A stretch of DNA of 9,116 bases, taken from Candidatus Uhrbacteria bacterium RIFCSPLOWO2_02_FULL_48_12 (GTDB lineage: Bacteria; Patescibacteriota; Patescibacteriia; GWA2-46-9). Under the pieces are notes generated by a model. The model was not told the origin of the DNA. It saw nothing but the letters and a program-made list of their open reading frames with translations, and did not search any database. Location of the stretch: positions 1 to 9,116 of the forward strand of contig MGEP01000009.1 in NCBI GenBank assembly GCA_001791425.1, given 5' to 3'. This document shows, piece after piece, positions 1 through 5,597 of the stretch; position 1 is the first letter of the stretch, and each line of letters begins with the position of its first letter. The position numbers and the translations under genes were made by a program.

Positions 1-491
1 ATTCTTAAAGAACCTTTTAAGGCAAGGGCTATTCTATCTTGTTCTTTCATTAGAGGAAGAAATTCTTGATGACCGTAAAAACTTAAGCCAAAAGTGAGTG
101 ACTGCTTTGAGGTGATGACTGACGCCAAGATTGGCTCAAGGCGTTCAACCCATTCATTCGTAGCCCCGGGCCGAGGCAAAGGTGGCCCTGCGCTCGCGAT
201 TTTTACCACGCCGGCCAAATCTTCCATCACCTGTTTGGGCTCCGGCAAATTTCCTCTTATCAGAGCCACTGGCCCGTTCACCCGCGCACCAGTCCGCCTC
301 GGGCGGACGGTGCGTGGTTCCGCCCCACGGAACACCGAAACGAGAGGCGCCGTCCGCCCGAGGTGAGTAAACCCGTGGGGCTCCACTTCCTTGACCTCAA
401 GATTAATCCCGCGCCCCTCGGCATAACCCAAAAGTTCAGCCAAAGACAACTCCGGCTGACGACCGAGAATGAATAGATAATTATCCTCCAT
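1..491 (-). CDS. Trm11/G10-type tRNA guanine methyltransferase, N-terminal part (partial)
   Basis: An open frame of 163 codons begins at ATG 491 and reads leftward to base 1 without a stop, so the gene is cut by the window edge. An in-frame TGA at 503-501 with no other ATG before 491 fixes the start. Residues 5-21 contain LFILGRQPELSLAELL, the typical opening of THUMP-containing RNA methylases of the Trm11/COG1041 type, which methylate guanine 10 of tRNA using S-adenosylmethionine. Residues 82-99 (LPEPKQVMEDLAGVVKIA) match the usual segment ending in GG-x-KI, and residues 132-140 (LTFGLSFYG) match the THUMP-side strand. The Rossmann catalytic domain with its NPPY-like motif would lie outside the window, so activity cannot be judged. 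Residues about 43-70 are Arg/Gly/Pro-rich, do not fit the family and coincide with a palindromic DNA repeat. No Shine-Dalgarno motif precedes the start. The family call is from memory and fairly secure; the exact target base is inferred. Confidence 0.72.
   Translation of the reverse strand, partial: MEDNYLFILGRQPELSLAELLGYAEGRGINLEVKEVEPHGFTHLGRTAPLVSVFRGAEPRTVRPRRTGARVNGPVALIRGNLPEPKQVMEDLAGVVKIASAGPPLPRPGATNEWVERLEPILASVITSKQSLTFGLSFYGHQEFLPLMKEQDRIALALKGSLR
284..363. repeat. Nested GC-rich inverted repeat inside the methylase gene
   Basis: A 14-bp perfect inverted repeat pairs 297-310 (CCTCGGGCGGACGG) with 350-363. Overlapping it, 285-290 plus 292-298 pair with 302-308 plus 309-314 around a TCG loop, giving a 13-bp hairpin with one bulged A. 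A third small hairpin pairs 317-321 with 329-333. The core TCCGCC-NNN-GGCGGA also occurs at 4837-4851. The block encodes the low-complexity residues 43-70 of the methylase, which suggests a short repeat element inserted in frame. The pairing is directly visible; the insertion is inferred. Confidence 0.65.
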
Positions 492-536
492 GATGGTGGC
501 TCAAGAAAAACTGCCGATTATGCTTAACATATAAAT

Positions 537-545
537 ATCATAGCA
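537..545 (-). promoter_or_regulatory. Extended -10 promoter for the methylase gene
   Basis: On the minus strand the sequence reads TGCTATGAT, an extended -10 element (TGn plus a one-mismatch TATAAT). Transcription would start near 530, about 40 bases before ATG 491. I see no convincing -35 at the right spacing; a TTGCCA at 572-567 is too far away. Confidence 0.4.
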
Positions 546-595
546 CGCCCGGCGCCATGATGACATTGGCAAAAATTCCGTTTCCAAGTCAAAAA

Positions 596-604
596 TGATA
601 TAAT
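596..604 (+). promoter_or_regulatory. Extended -10 promoter for the DUF2339 gene
   Basis: TGATATAAT is a perfect -10 hexamer (599-604) with an upstream TGn. The expected start of transcription is near 611, leaving a leader of only about 10 bases before ATG 622. There is no good -35 hexamer, as is common for extended -10 promoters. Confidence 0.45.
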
Positions 605-621
605 GAACACAACCAATAAAT

Positions 622-3255
622 ATGTATATTTTTCTTATCCTCATTGGTCTTTGGGCGTTCGTCTATCTTTTAAATAGAGTCCGGCGACTTGAGGAAACGG
701 TCAATCAATTGCTGACGGACAAAAATCTTGGTCCGCGTGATTTACCGGCGGCCAAGGAAGCCGCCGCGCCAGAATCTGTTCCGCCTCCGCCATATACTCC
801 TGTTCCTGCCCCTACTCTGCATACTGAATCTTCATTTACTCGTGCCTTAACGCTTGAACAACATAAAGTTGAAAGCTCTCGCGACACCGCATCGCCAGAA
901 CCTGCCCCAGCACGAGCCCCATCAGAATTCTGGCTGGGGCATGATTTAGAATTTAAATTTGGCAGTACTATTTTTACCGGCATTGGCGCTATTGCCGTTA
1001 CTTTTGGGCTAGGCTTCTTTTTACGCTACGCTTTTGAGAATAATCTCATCACTGAAACGATGCGCGTGGCTTTGGGGCTGATGGCTGGCGCGGCGCTGTT
1101 AATCTTTGGCGAAATCACCAGAAAACGATTCCCGTCCTATGGCCAGATTGTGACTGGCGGCGGTTTGGGAATACTTTACTTATCAATTTTTGCCTCATTT
1201 AATTTTTATAATCTCGTATCCCAACCGCTGGCTTTTCTTGGAATGATAGCGGTCACGGCTGTTGGTGTTGCCCTGGCTGTGCGCGCTGATTCGCTATCGT
1301 TGGCCGGCTTTACCCAAATCGGCGGCTTCTTAACGCCGCTCCTTCTCTCCAACAACGTCAATAATCCGCACGGGCTTTTTCTTTATTTAGCCCTCTTGAA
1401 TGTCGGAGTGGCGGCAATTGCCTGGCACAAATTATGGCGGCCGCTCATTGTCGGAAGTTTCTTCGGCACGGTTATACTCTATATACTCTGGTTTACCGCT
1501 TACTACACTGACTCGCAGTTTAAAATTGCCGAGGGCTATGCCAGTCTTTTCTTCTTCATGTTTCTGGCTATTTCACTACTGCAATATCTTAGCGGCCGCG
1601 CGCCGCAAGATGAAAGTGATTTAGCGATCTTAACGCTGACGCCGACGGCTTATCTTGGTATGAGCTATCTTATCATCAACCCGCTCTACCCCTACTGGAT
1701 GGGTACGTTCACCACTGCTCTAGCCGCTATTTATTTAACGCTCGCCCTGTTTTTGGAAGAAACTGATGATCAGGCCAAGCGCCGTTTTAAACAGTTTCTC
1801 GCTGGCCTTGGCTTTGTGCTTCTGGTAATCGCCGCACCGATTCAATTTCACAAGCACTGGATTACCATTGCTTGGGCGGCCGAAGCTTTTGTGCTGACCC
1901 TGCTTGGTTTCCAAATCAAATCAAGCAAACTGCGAATATTCGCGCAGGGCATATTCTTCTTTGTCATCATGCGCTTAGTGCTTCTGGACAGCACTCTCGG
2001 AGCCGAAGCCGTGCCATGGTTTAACAATCGCCTTTTATCGTTTGGCTTGTCCGCCTTGTTTTTTGCCCTCACGACCGCTCTCTATGCCAGCCGCACAGCA
2101 GACCTAGATCAACCAGAAGAAACTTCAATAATTTCCCTGCTTCTAATTGAGTCATCGGCCGTGCTGCTGTGGGGCGGCAGTTTAGAAATTCTTGATTTCG
2201 CCGAGCATTGGTGGCTATCCGCTTTCTGGCCGTTGGTTTCTCTGTTCACCGTGGTAGCCGCTTTTGGCATAAAGGATATGCCGGGACGAGCCTTTGCCTT
2301 GCTAGTGCTCGGCGCTACGACATTTAGACTAATTGCCTTTGATGCTGGCCATATAATAATAAACGAGGCTTGGCTAAACCCGCGCAATTCCCTTTTCTTG
2401 ATAGCTATTTTGGCAAACATGAGCGTCATGTTTTTTTATCAAATTTTACCGACTGACACCGAACACGAAGAAAAACAGGGAGCGACCACACTCTTGCTTT
2501 TAAACACCTACCTCTTAACCATGTGGATGATTAGCGCGGAGATTTTTGATTTTCATCGCACCTTCTGGCTGCCAGTCGCTTGGGCCTTGGGGGCTCTCAT
2601 GGCTGGGTGGGTGTCGCTCAACTTAAACAATCTGCCCTTGAGAATAGCGGCTTATGGAACATTCATCATTGCCGGCCTGAGGGCTTTGGGGTATGAAAGC
2701 AATGTTAATCTAGCCAGCTACTCGCCAATTTTTAACTCAAGGGTGTTCATGGTTATGGTGCTGGTGGCAGCCGCATCGTTATTTGTTTACATGCTCCGGC
2801 AAAATCGCGAAGCCGTGCCGCCCCAGGAACTTGCCAATGTTCAAACCGTATTCTTTTTTGGCATCAATACTCTGCTTCTTTGGCTTTTAAGCGTTGAGGT
2901 TATTGATTTCTTTAAGCAAAAATTATCTTTACTATCGCCGGCCGAACAATTTACCCAGCGAATTAAATACAAAAATTTGCAAAATGCTTCGCTGTCGGTC
3001 GCTTGGACGCTCTACACTATTATTCTCCTTATCGTCGGCATTGTCCGCACTTCCCGACGCGCGAGACAATCAGCCATTGTTTTGTTTGGCGTAATTATCT
3101 TCAAGGTTTTTCTTTACGATACGGCGAACCTCAATAATTTCTATCGTTTCGTGTCGTTTATAACTTTGGGTCTAATCCTATTGCTTACTGGCTATCTTTA
3201 CCAGCGCTATCGCGACCGCATTACGCAATTTATTACTATCGCCCCCTCTCCATAA
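622..3255 (+). CDS. DUF2339 large multi-spanning membrane protein
   Basis: The product is an 877-residue integral membrane protein of unknown function, matching the DUF2339 family (COG5373). Residues 1-20 form one N-terminal membrane helix. A short basic, possibly coiled segment follows, then a Pro/Ala/Glu-rich linker to about residue 100. The conserved family entry is EFWLGHDL at 102-109, followed by a Gly-rich helix pair with FFLRYAFENN and RVALGL. From there the chain is almost continuously hydrophobic, with probably more than twenty membrane segments. The second half shows a repeat of about 118 residues: SLEILDF (520), SAEIFDF (638) and SVEVIDF (757), alternating with N-x-R motifs ending at R470, R588 and R707, and a related FYR ending at R842. 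ATG 622 is the first start after the -10 box and has no Shine-Dalgarno motif. The gene stands alone, divergent from the methylase. Family assignment is firm; function is not known. Confidence 0.88.
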   Translation: MYIFLILIGLWAFVYLLNRVRRLEETVNQLLTDKNLGPRDLPAAKEAAAPESVPPPPYTPVPAPTLHTESSFTRALTLEQHKVESSRDTASPEPAPARAPSEFWLGHDLEFKFGSTIFTGIGAIAVTFGLGFFLRYAFENNLITETMRVALGLMAGAALLIFGEITRKRFPSYGQIVTGGGLGILYLSIFASFNFYNLVSQPLAFLGMIAVTAVGVALAVRADSLSLAGFTQIGGFLTPLLLSNNVNNPHGLFLYLALLNVGVAAIAWHKLWRPLIVGSFFGTVILYILWFTAYYTDSQFKIAEGYASLFFFMFLAISLLQYLSGRAPQDESDLAILTLTPTAYLGMSYLIINPLYPYWMGTFTTALAAIYLTLALFLEETDDQAKRRFKQFLAGLGFVLLVIAAPIQFHKHWITIAWAAEAFVLTLLGFQIKSSKLRIFAQGIFFFVIMRLVLLDSTLGAEAVPWFNNRLLSFGLSALFFALTTALYASRTADLDQPEETSIISLLLIESSAVLLWGGSLEILDFAEHWWLSAFWPLVSLFTVVAAFGIKDMPGRAFALLVLGATTFRLIAFDAGHIIINEAWLNPRNSLFLIAILANMSVMFFYQILPTDTEHEEKQGATTLLLLNTYLLTMWMISAEIFDFHRTFWLPVAWALGALMAGWVSLNLNNLPLRIAAYGTFIIAGLRALGYESNVNLASYSPIFNSRVFMVMVLVAAASLFVYMLRQNREAVPPQELANVQTVFFFGINTLLLWLLSVEVIDFFKQKLSLLSPAEQFTQRIKYKNLQNASLSVAWTLYTIILLIVGIVRTSRRARQSAIVLFGVIIFKVFLYDTANLNNFYRFVSFITLGLILLLTGYLYQRYRDRITQFITIAPSP

Positions 3256-3335
3256 AAGCATATATAAATAGAGTTCCCCATAACCCATGAACGAATCTTC
3301 TCATTCCTCAAACAAAAAACTTCATTTGCTTGGGG

Positions 3336-3364
3336 TTGCCAGTTTTATAACCATGTGCTAGGAT
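3336..3364 (+). promoter_or_regulatory. Promoter for the rpsF-ssb-rpsR operon
   Basis: TTGCCA (3336-3341) is separated by 17 bases from TAGGAT (3359-3364), which carries an upstream TGC (extended -10). Transcription should start near 3371, giving a leader of about 147 bases before rpsF. The leader contains the inverted-repeat element and the terminator-like hairpin listed separately. Upstream of this promoter, 3256-3335 holds no convincing terminator for DUF2339. Confidence 0.6.
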
Positions 3365-3378
3365 ACCGGCATAAGTTA

Positions 3379-3480
3379 AATATGGTCTTTTTGCCCCCGC
3401 CTTGACGGGGGTGACCCCGCCGATGGCGAGGTGCCGACAAAGACAATGTGTCCCCCGCTATGGTGGGGGCAATATGGTCT
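3379..3480. mobile_element. MITE-like palindromic insertion flanked by a 10-bp direct repeat
   Basis: The 10-mer AATATGGTCT occurs at 3379-3388 and again at 3471-3480. Between them lie 82 bases whose ends are inverted: GCCCCCGCC (3393-3401) against GGTGGGGGC (3462-3470), one mismatch that can pair as G-U. Inside are smaller hairpins: CCCCCG/CGGGGG around 3394-3411, CGCC/GGCG at 3418-3428, and CCCCC/GGGGG near the right end. The layout is that of a small non-coding insertion with a target-site duplication. It lies between the operon promoter and rpsF. No coding capacity is visible. Confidence 0.55.
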
Positions 3481-3503
3481 CTCGGGGACCATTTTTGTTT
3501 CTT
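3474..3503 (+). terminator. Terminator-like hairpin in the rpsF leader
   Basis: ATGGTCTC (3474-3481) pairs with GGGACCAT (3485-3492), with one T-G wobble and a TCG loop. It is followed directly by TTTTTGTTTCTT (3492-3503). This has the form of an intrinsic terminator. Because it lies downstream of the operon promoter and 14 bases before rpsF, it would act as an attenuator or a partial stop for upstream transcription. The left arm is also the copy of the direct repeat flanking the insertion. Confidence 0.5.
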
Positions 3504-3517
3504 AACCACTAAAATAA

Positions 3518-3997
3518 ATGCAACGCTACGAACTAATGTACATCCTGCCGCCGACCTTGACTGAAAACGAGGTGCCGGCTACGACCGAAAAGATCTCTAC
3601 CCTTCTCAAAGATAACGGCGCGGAAATCAGCCAAGAAGTTGATCTGGGCAAAAAACGGCTGGCCTATCCCATCAACCACCATCAATACGGCTACTATCGC
3701 CTGCTGGAGATGAGCTCGGAGCCAAGCAATATTGCCAAAATGAACAACGCTCTCCGGCTTTCTCCGCATGTTTTGCGTTATCAAATTATTGTAAAACCGG
3801 TAAAAAGCCAAGCAACGGTTGAGCGCGAACAAGCCCTGAAGGCGCGCCTCGCGGTCAAGCGGCAGCAGCGGGCGCTGGCGGCCGAAACGCCGGCGGCGAC
3901 CCGTTACGAACCAACCGCGCCCCAAGCGCCAACTCTCACGCCCGAAGAGCTGGAAAAGAAAATTGAAAAGATTCTTGAAGAAAATCCTGACGTATAA
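3518..3997 (+). CDS. rpsF: Small-subunit ribosomal protein bS6
   Basis: bS6 binds the platform of the 30S subunit as a pair with bS18. Residues 1-94 are the standard fold, opening with MQRYELMYILPP and including the GKKRLAYPI and GYYRLLEM segments and closing with VLRYQIIVKP. The protein has 159 residues, well above the roughly 95-135 usual for the family. The excess is a C-terminal tail (about 95-159), first Arg/Ala/Gln-rich, then Pro/Thr-rich, ending in a charged helix with TPEELEKKIEKILEE. ATG 3518 is the only plausible start and is preceded by an A/C/T-rich leader without a Shine-Dalgarno motif. It heads an operon with ssb (35-base gap) and rpsR, the order seen in most bacteria, so the three are likely expressed together from the promoter at 3336-3364. 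Identification is very secure. Confidence 0.97.
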   Translation: MQRYELMYILPPTLTENEVPATTEKISTLLKDNGAEISQEVDLGKKRLAYPINHHQYGYYRLLEMSSEPSNIAKMNNALRLSPHVLRYQIIVKPVKSQATVEREQALKARLAVKRQQRALAAETPAATRYEPTAPQAPTLTPEELEKKIEKILEENPDV

Positions 3998-4032
3998 ATT
4001 AAATTTTATTTTAATATTTAAGTATCAAACAT

Positions 4033-4494
4033 ATGGCCATGAGTTTAAACAAAGTCATGCTTATCGGAAACCTAACGCGCGATCCGGAATCTCGCACGAC
4101 GCCAAGCGGCCAAATGGTGACCACCTTTGCCGTGGCTACCAATCGCGTCTGGACCAACCAGGCCGGTGAAAAACAGGAAAAAGCGGAATTCCACAATGTT
4201 GTTGCATGGGGTAAGCTCGCCGACATTGTCAGCAAATACTTGGCGCGGGGGCGGCGCGTTTATGTTGAGGGCAGATTGCAAACGCGCGACTGGCAGGGGC
4301 AGGATGGAGTCAAACGCTACCGCACAGAAATCGTTGCTGATAACGTCATCATGCTTGACCGCCCAGCAGGCGGCGCTAGCGGCCCATTCTCCGCCAAAGA
4401 AGAAGTTCCCCCAAGCGAGGGCGGAGGATCCACCGACCAACAACCGTTTCCACCGGCCGAAGAAGAAATTCAGCTGGAAAATATTCCTTTCTAA
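4033..4494 (+). CDS. ssb: Single-stranded DNA-binding protein
   Basis: SSB coats single-stranded DNA during replication, recombination and repair, normally as a tetramer, and recruits partners through its C-terminal tip. The OB fold covers residues 3-110, starting with LNKVMLIGNLTRDPE and including FHNVVAWGKLAD, the RRVYVEGRLQTRDW strand and TEIVADNVIMLD. Aromatic residues W40, F53, W59 and W87 lie where stacking residues are expected. The linker (111-140) is Gly/Pro/Glu-rich, and the tail ends in IQLENIPF. It keeps the terminal Ile-Pro-Phe but has fewer acidic residues next to it than the classic DDDIPF. Total length is 153 residues, shorter than the E. coli protein because of the short linker. 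The start could be ATG 4033 or ATG 4039; the latter would remove two residues. Neither has a Shine-Dalgarno motif. Its place between rpsF and rpsR is conserved across bacteria. Confidence 0.96.
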   Translation: MAMSLNKVMLIGNLTRDPESRTTPSGQMVTTFAVATNRVWTNQAGEKQEKAEFHNVVAWGKLADIVSKYLARGRRVYVEGRLQTRDWQGQDGVKRYRTEIVADNVIMLDRPAGGASGPFSAKEEVPPSEGGGSTDQQPFPPAEEEIQLENIPF

Positions 4495-4516
4495 AAAATT
4501 CTAAGACACCAAACGC

Positions 4517-4777
4517 ATGGCCGCCAACACCCGCAACAGCCGCAGCACTCGCCAGGCCCCGCCCATTGCGCCCAAGGATCGCTACTGCCACTTTTGCGTG
4601 AACGCGATCCAAGAGCTTGACTACAAAGATGTCAACACCCTGCGCCGGTTTACTTCTTCTTACGCCAAAATCGTGCCCAAGCGTAGAAGCGGCGTCTGCT
4701 CCAAACACCAGCGTAAGCTCGCTCAAGCCATTAAGCGCGCGAGATTTATGGCGCTGTTGCCTTTTGTGAATAGATAG
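4517..4777 (+). CDS. rpsR: Small-subunit ribosomal protein bS18
   Basis: bS18 pairs with bS6 on the 30S platform. The 86-residue protein has a basic, Ser/Arg-rich N-terminal tail (1-22), then the core with YCHFC, LDYKDVNTLRRF, KIVPKRRSGVC and the closing helix AIKRARFMALLPF. C24, C27, C61 and H64 form a CxxC...CxxH set, so this is the zinc-binding form; many bacteria have lost these residues. The start ATG 4517 is 22 bases after ssb and lacks a Shine-Dalgarno motif. The stop TAG sits in the loop of a strong hairpin (4760-4788). In most bacteria rplI (bL9) follows rpsR; here there is none, and efp comes next. bL9 loss is reported in parts of the Candidate Phyla Radiation. Identification is very secure. 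Confidence 0.97.
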   Translation: MAANTRNSRSTRQAPPIAPKDRYCHFCVNAIQELDYKDVNTLRRFTSSYAKIVPKRRSGVCSKHQRKLAQAIKRARFMALLPFVNR

Positions 4778-4788
4778 TTCACAAAAGG
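4760..4788 (+). other. 11-bp perfect hairpin spanning the rpsR stop codon
   Basis: CCTTTTGTGAA (4760-4770) pairs perfectly with TTCACAAAAGG (4778-4788) around a 7-base loop that contains the TAG stop. No T-tract follows on either strand, so it is not a standard intrinsic terminator. It may protect the 3' end of the operon mRNA or end transcription without a U-tract. Confidence 0.55.
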
Positions 4789-4934
4789 AAATCCAAATGT
4801 AAAAATCCCAATGACAAATCTCGTGCCCGAGGCAGATCCGCCCTTGGCGGAAAATCCAAATGACTCAATGATCAAAATTTGGACATTATGACATTAGACA
4901 TTTATTTGACATTTGGGCTTTGACATTTGACATT
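4787..4934. repeat. Fold-back repeat region of CAAATG / GACATT motifs
   Basis: This gap between rpsR and efp is built from short repeats. On the left, AAATCCAAATG occurs at 4789-4799 and 4852-4862, and a variant AAATCCCAATGAC starts at 4803. On the right, GACATT occurs six times (4882, 4890, 4897, 4908, 4922, 4929). The right side is roughly the reverse complement of the left (CATTTGGG against ATCCAAATG), so the region can form an imperfect fold-back. In the middle a small palindrome, TCCGCC-CTT-GGCGGA (4837-4851), matches the core of the repeat in the methylase gene. No gene or clear promoter is visible here. Confidence 0.55.
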
Positions 4935-4943
4935 ACAACTGCC

Positions 4944-5513
4944 ATGGCTTTCATCTCCACCTTAAATGACATTAAAATCGGACTTGTTGTTAATTATTTA
5001 AACGAGCCCTACATTGTGCTGGAAGCAAAATTCGTTCGCATGCAGCAGAGAAAGCCGGTCATGCAAACCAAAATGCGCCATTTGATAACCGGAAAGGTTT
5101 TAGAGATTAGCTTCAAGCCCGGCGACCGGTTGGAGATAGCTGATATGTCGCGCACTAAAGTAAATTTTCTTTACCGCGACAATGAGCAGTTGAATTTTAT
5201 GGACAACAATACCTTTGAGCAGTTTTCTTTACCGATTAGCATTTTGGGAGACAAGGCAGGATTTCTAAAGGAAGGGCAAGAAGTGGATGTGCTTTATTAT
5301 AACAACAAACCAATCAATATTGAGCTCCCCAAAAAAGTTGATCTTAAAGTAACGGAAACAGAGCCCGGGGTCAAAGGCGACACGGCGCAAGGGAGCGTGA
5401 TGAAACCAGCCAAACTTGAAACCGGAGCAACTGTGCAAGTGCCGCTCTTTGTCAAAGAGGGCGACATCATCCGCATCAACACTGAACGTAGAGAGTACGT
5501 GGAGAGAGCTTAA
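4944..5513 (+). CDS. efp: Translation elongation factor P with non-canonical loop
   Basis: EF-P enters the ribosome next to the P-site tRNA and relieves stalling at proline runs. The 189-residue protein has the three expected domains: a KOW-like domain I (about 1-65), OB domain II (about 67-128, with FMDNNTFEQFSL) and OB domain III (about 130-189, with ETEPGVKGDTA, KPAKLETGATVQVPLFV and a REYVERA end). An ungapped alignment to the E. coli protein places the modified Lys34 opposite Q35 here; the loop reads MQQRKP (33-38) instead of PGKGQA. R36 and K37 follow. The start is ATG 4944, giving MAFISTLNDIKIG. A TTG at 4920 would add eight residues that lie within the GACATT repeats and do not belong to the family. 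No Shine-Dalgarno motif is present. No modification enzyme (EpmA/B, EarP, YmfI) is visible in the window. Confidence 0.95.
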   Translation: MAFISTLNDIKIGLVVNYLNEPYIVLEAKFVRMQQRKPVMQTKMRHLITGKVLEISFKPGDRLEIADMSRTKVNFLYRDNEQLNFMDNNTFEQFSLPISILGDKAGFLKEGQEVDVLYYNNKPINIELPKKVDLKVTETEPGVKGDTAQGSVMKPAKLETGATVQVPLFVKEGDIIRINTERREYVERA

Positions 5514-5597
5514 ACTGTAACAAAACTCAATAAAAACCGTCTTATATTATAGAGGGTCCCCCATCCTCCATGGGCTGTGGGGAAAATTTTGTTATCT

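Noticed and set aside
94..366. A 90-residue plus-strand open frame and a shorter one at 182-370
   Set aside because: They lie antisense to the methylase frame, which has family motifs, and their products have no recognisable features.
3287..3361. A 24-codon open frame starting at ATG 3287 after a TATATAAAT stretch
   Set aside because: It is very short, has no recognisable motif or ribosome site, and its end overlaps the rpsF promoter -10 box.
4787..4934. A CRISPR array in the repeat-rich gap before efp
   Set aside because: The repeats are only 6-11 bases long, unevenly spaced and on both orientations, with no uniform spacers and no cas genes nearby.
4920..4943. TTG 4920 as the efp start
   Set aside because: The eight added residues are encoded by the GACATT repeats and do not match EF-P; ATG 4944 gives the family's normal N-terminus and length.
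5560..5574. A terminator after efp from the CCCAT/ATGGG hairpin
   Set aside because: The stem is 5 bp and no T-tract follows directly.
5577..5597. GTG 5577 as the ABC exporter start
   Set aside because: ATG 5598 is a better codon, gives a normal length and a basic N-terminus; nothing supports the extra seven residues.
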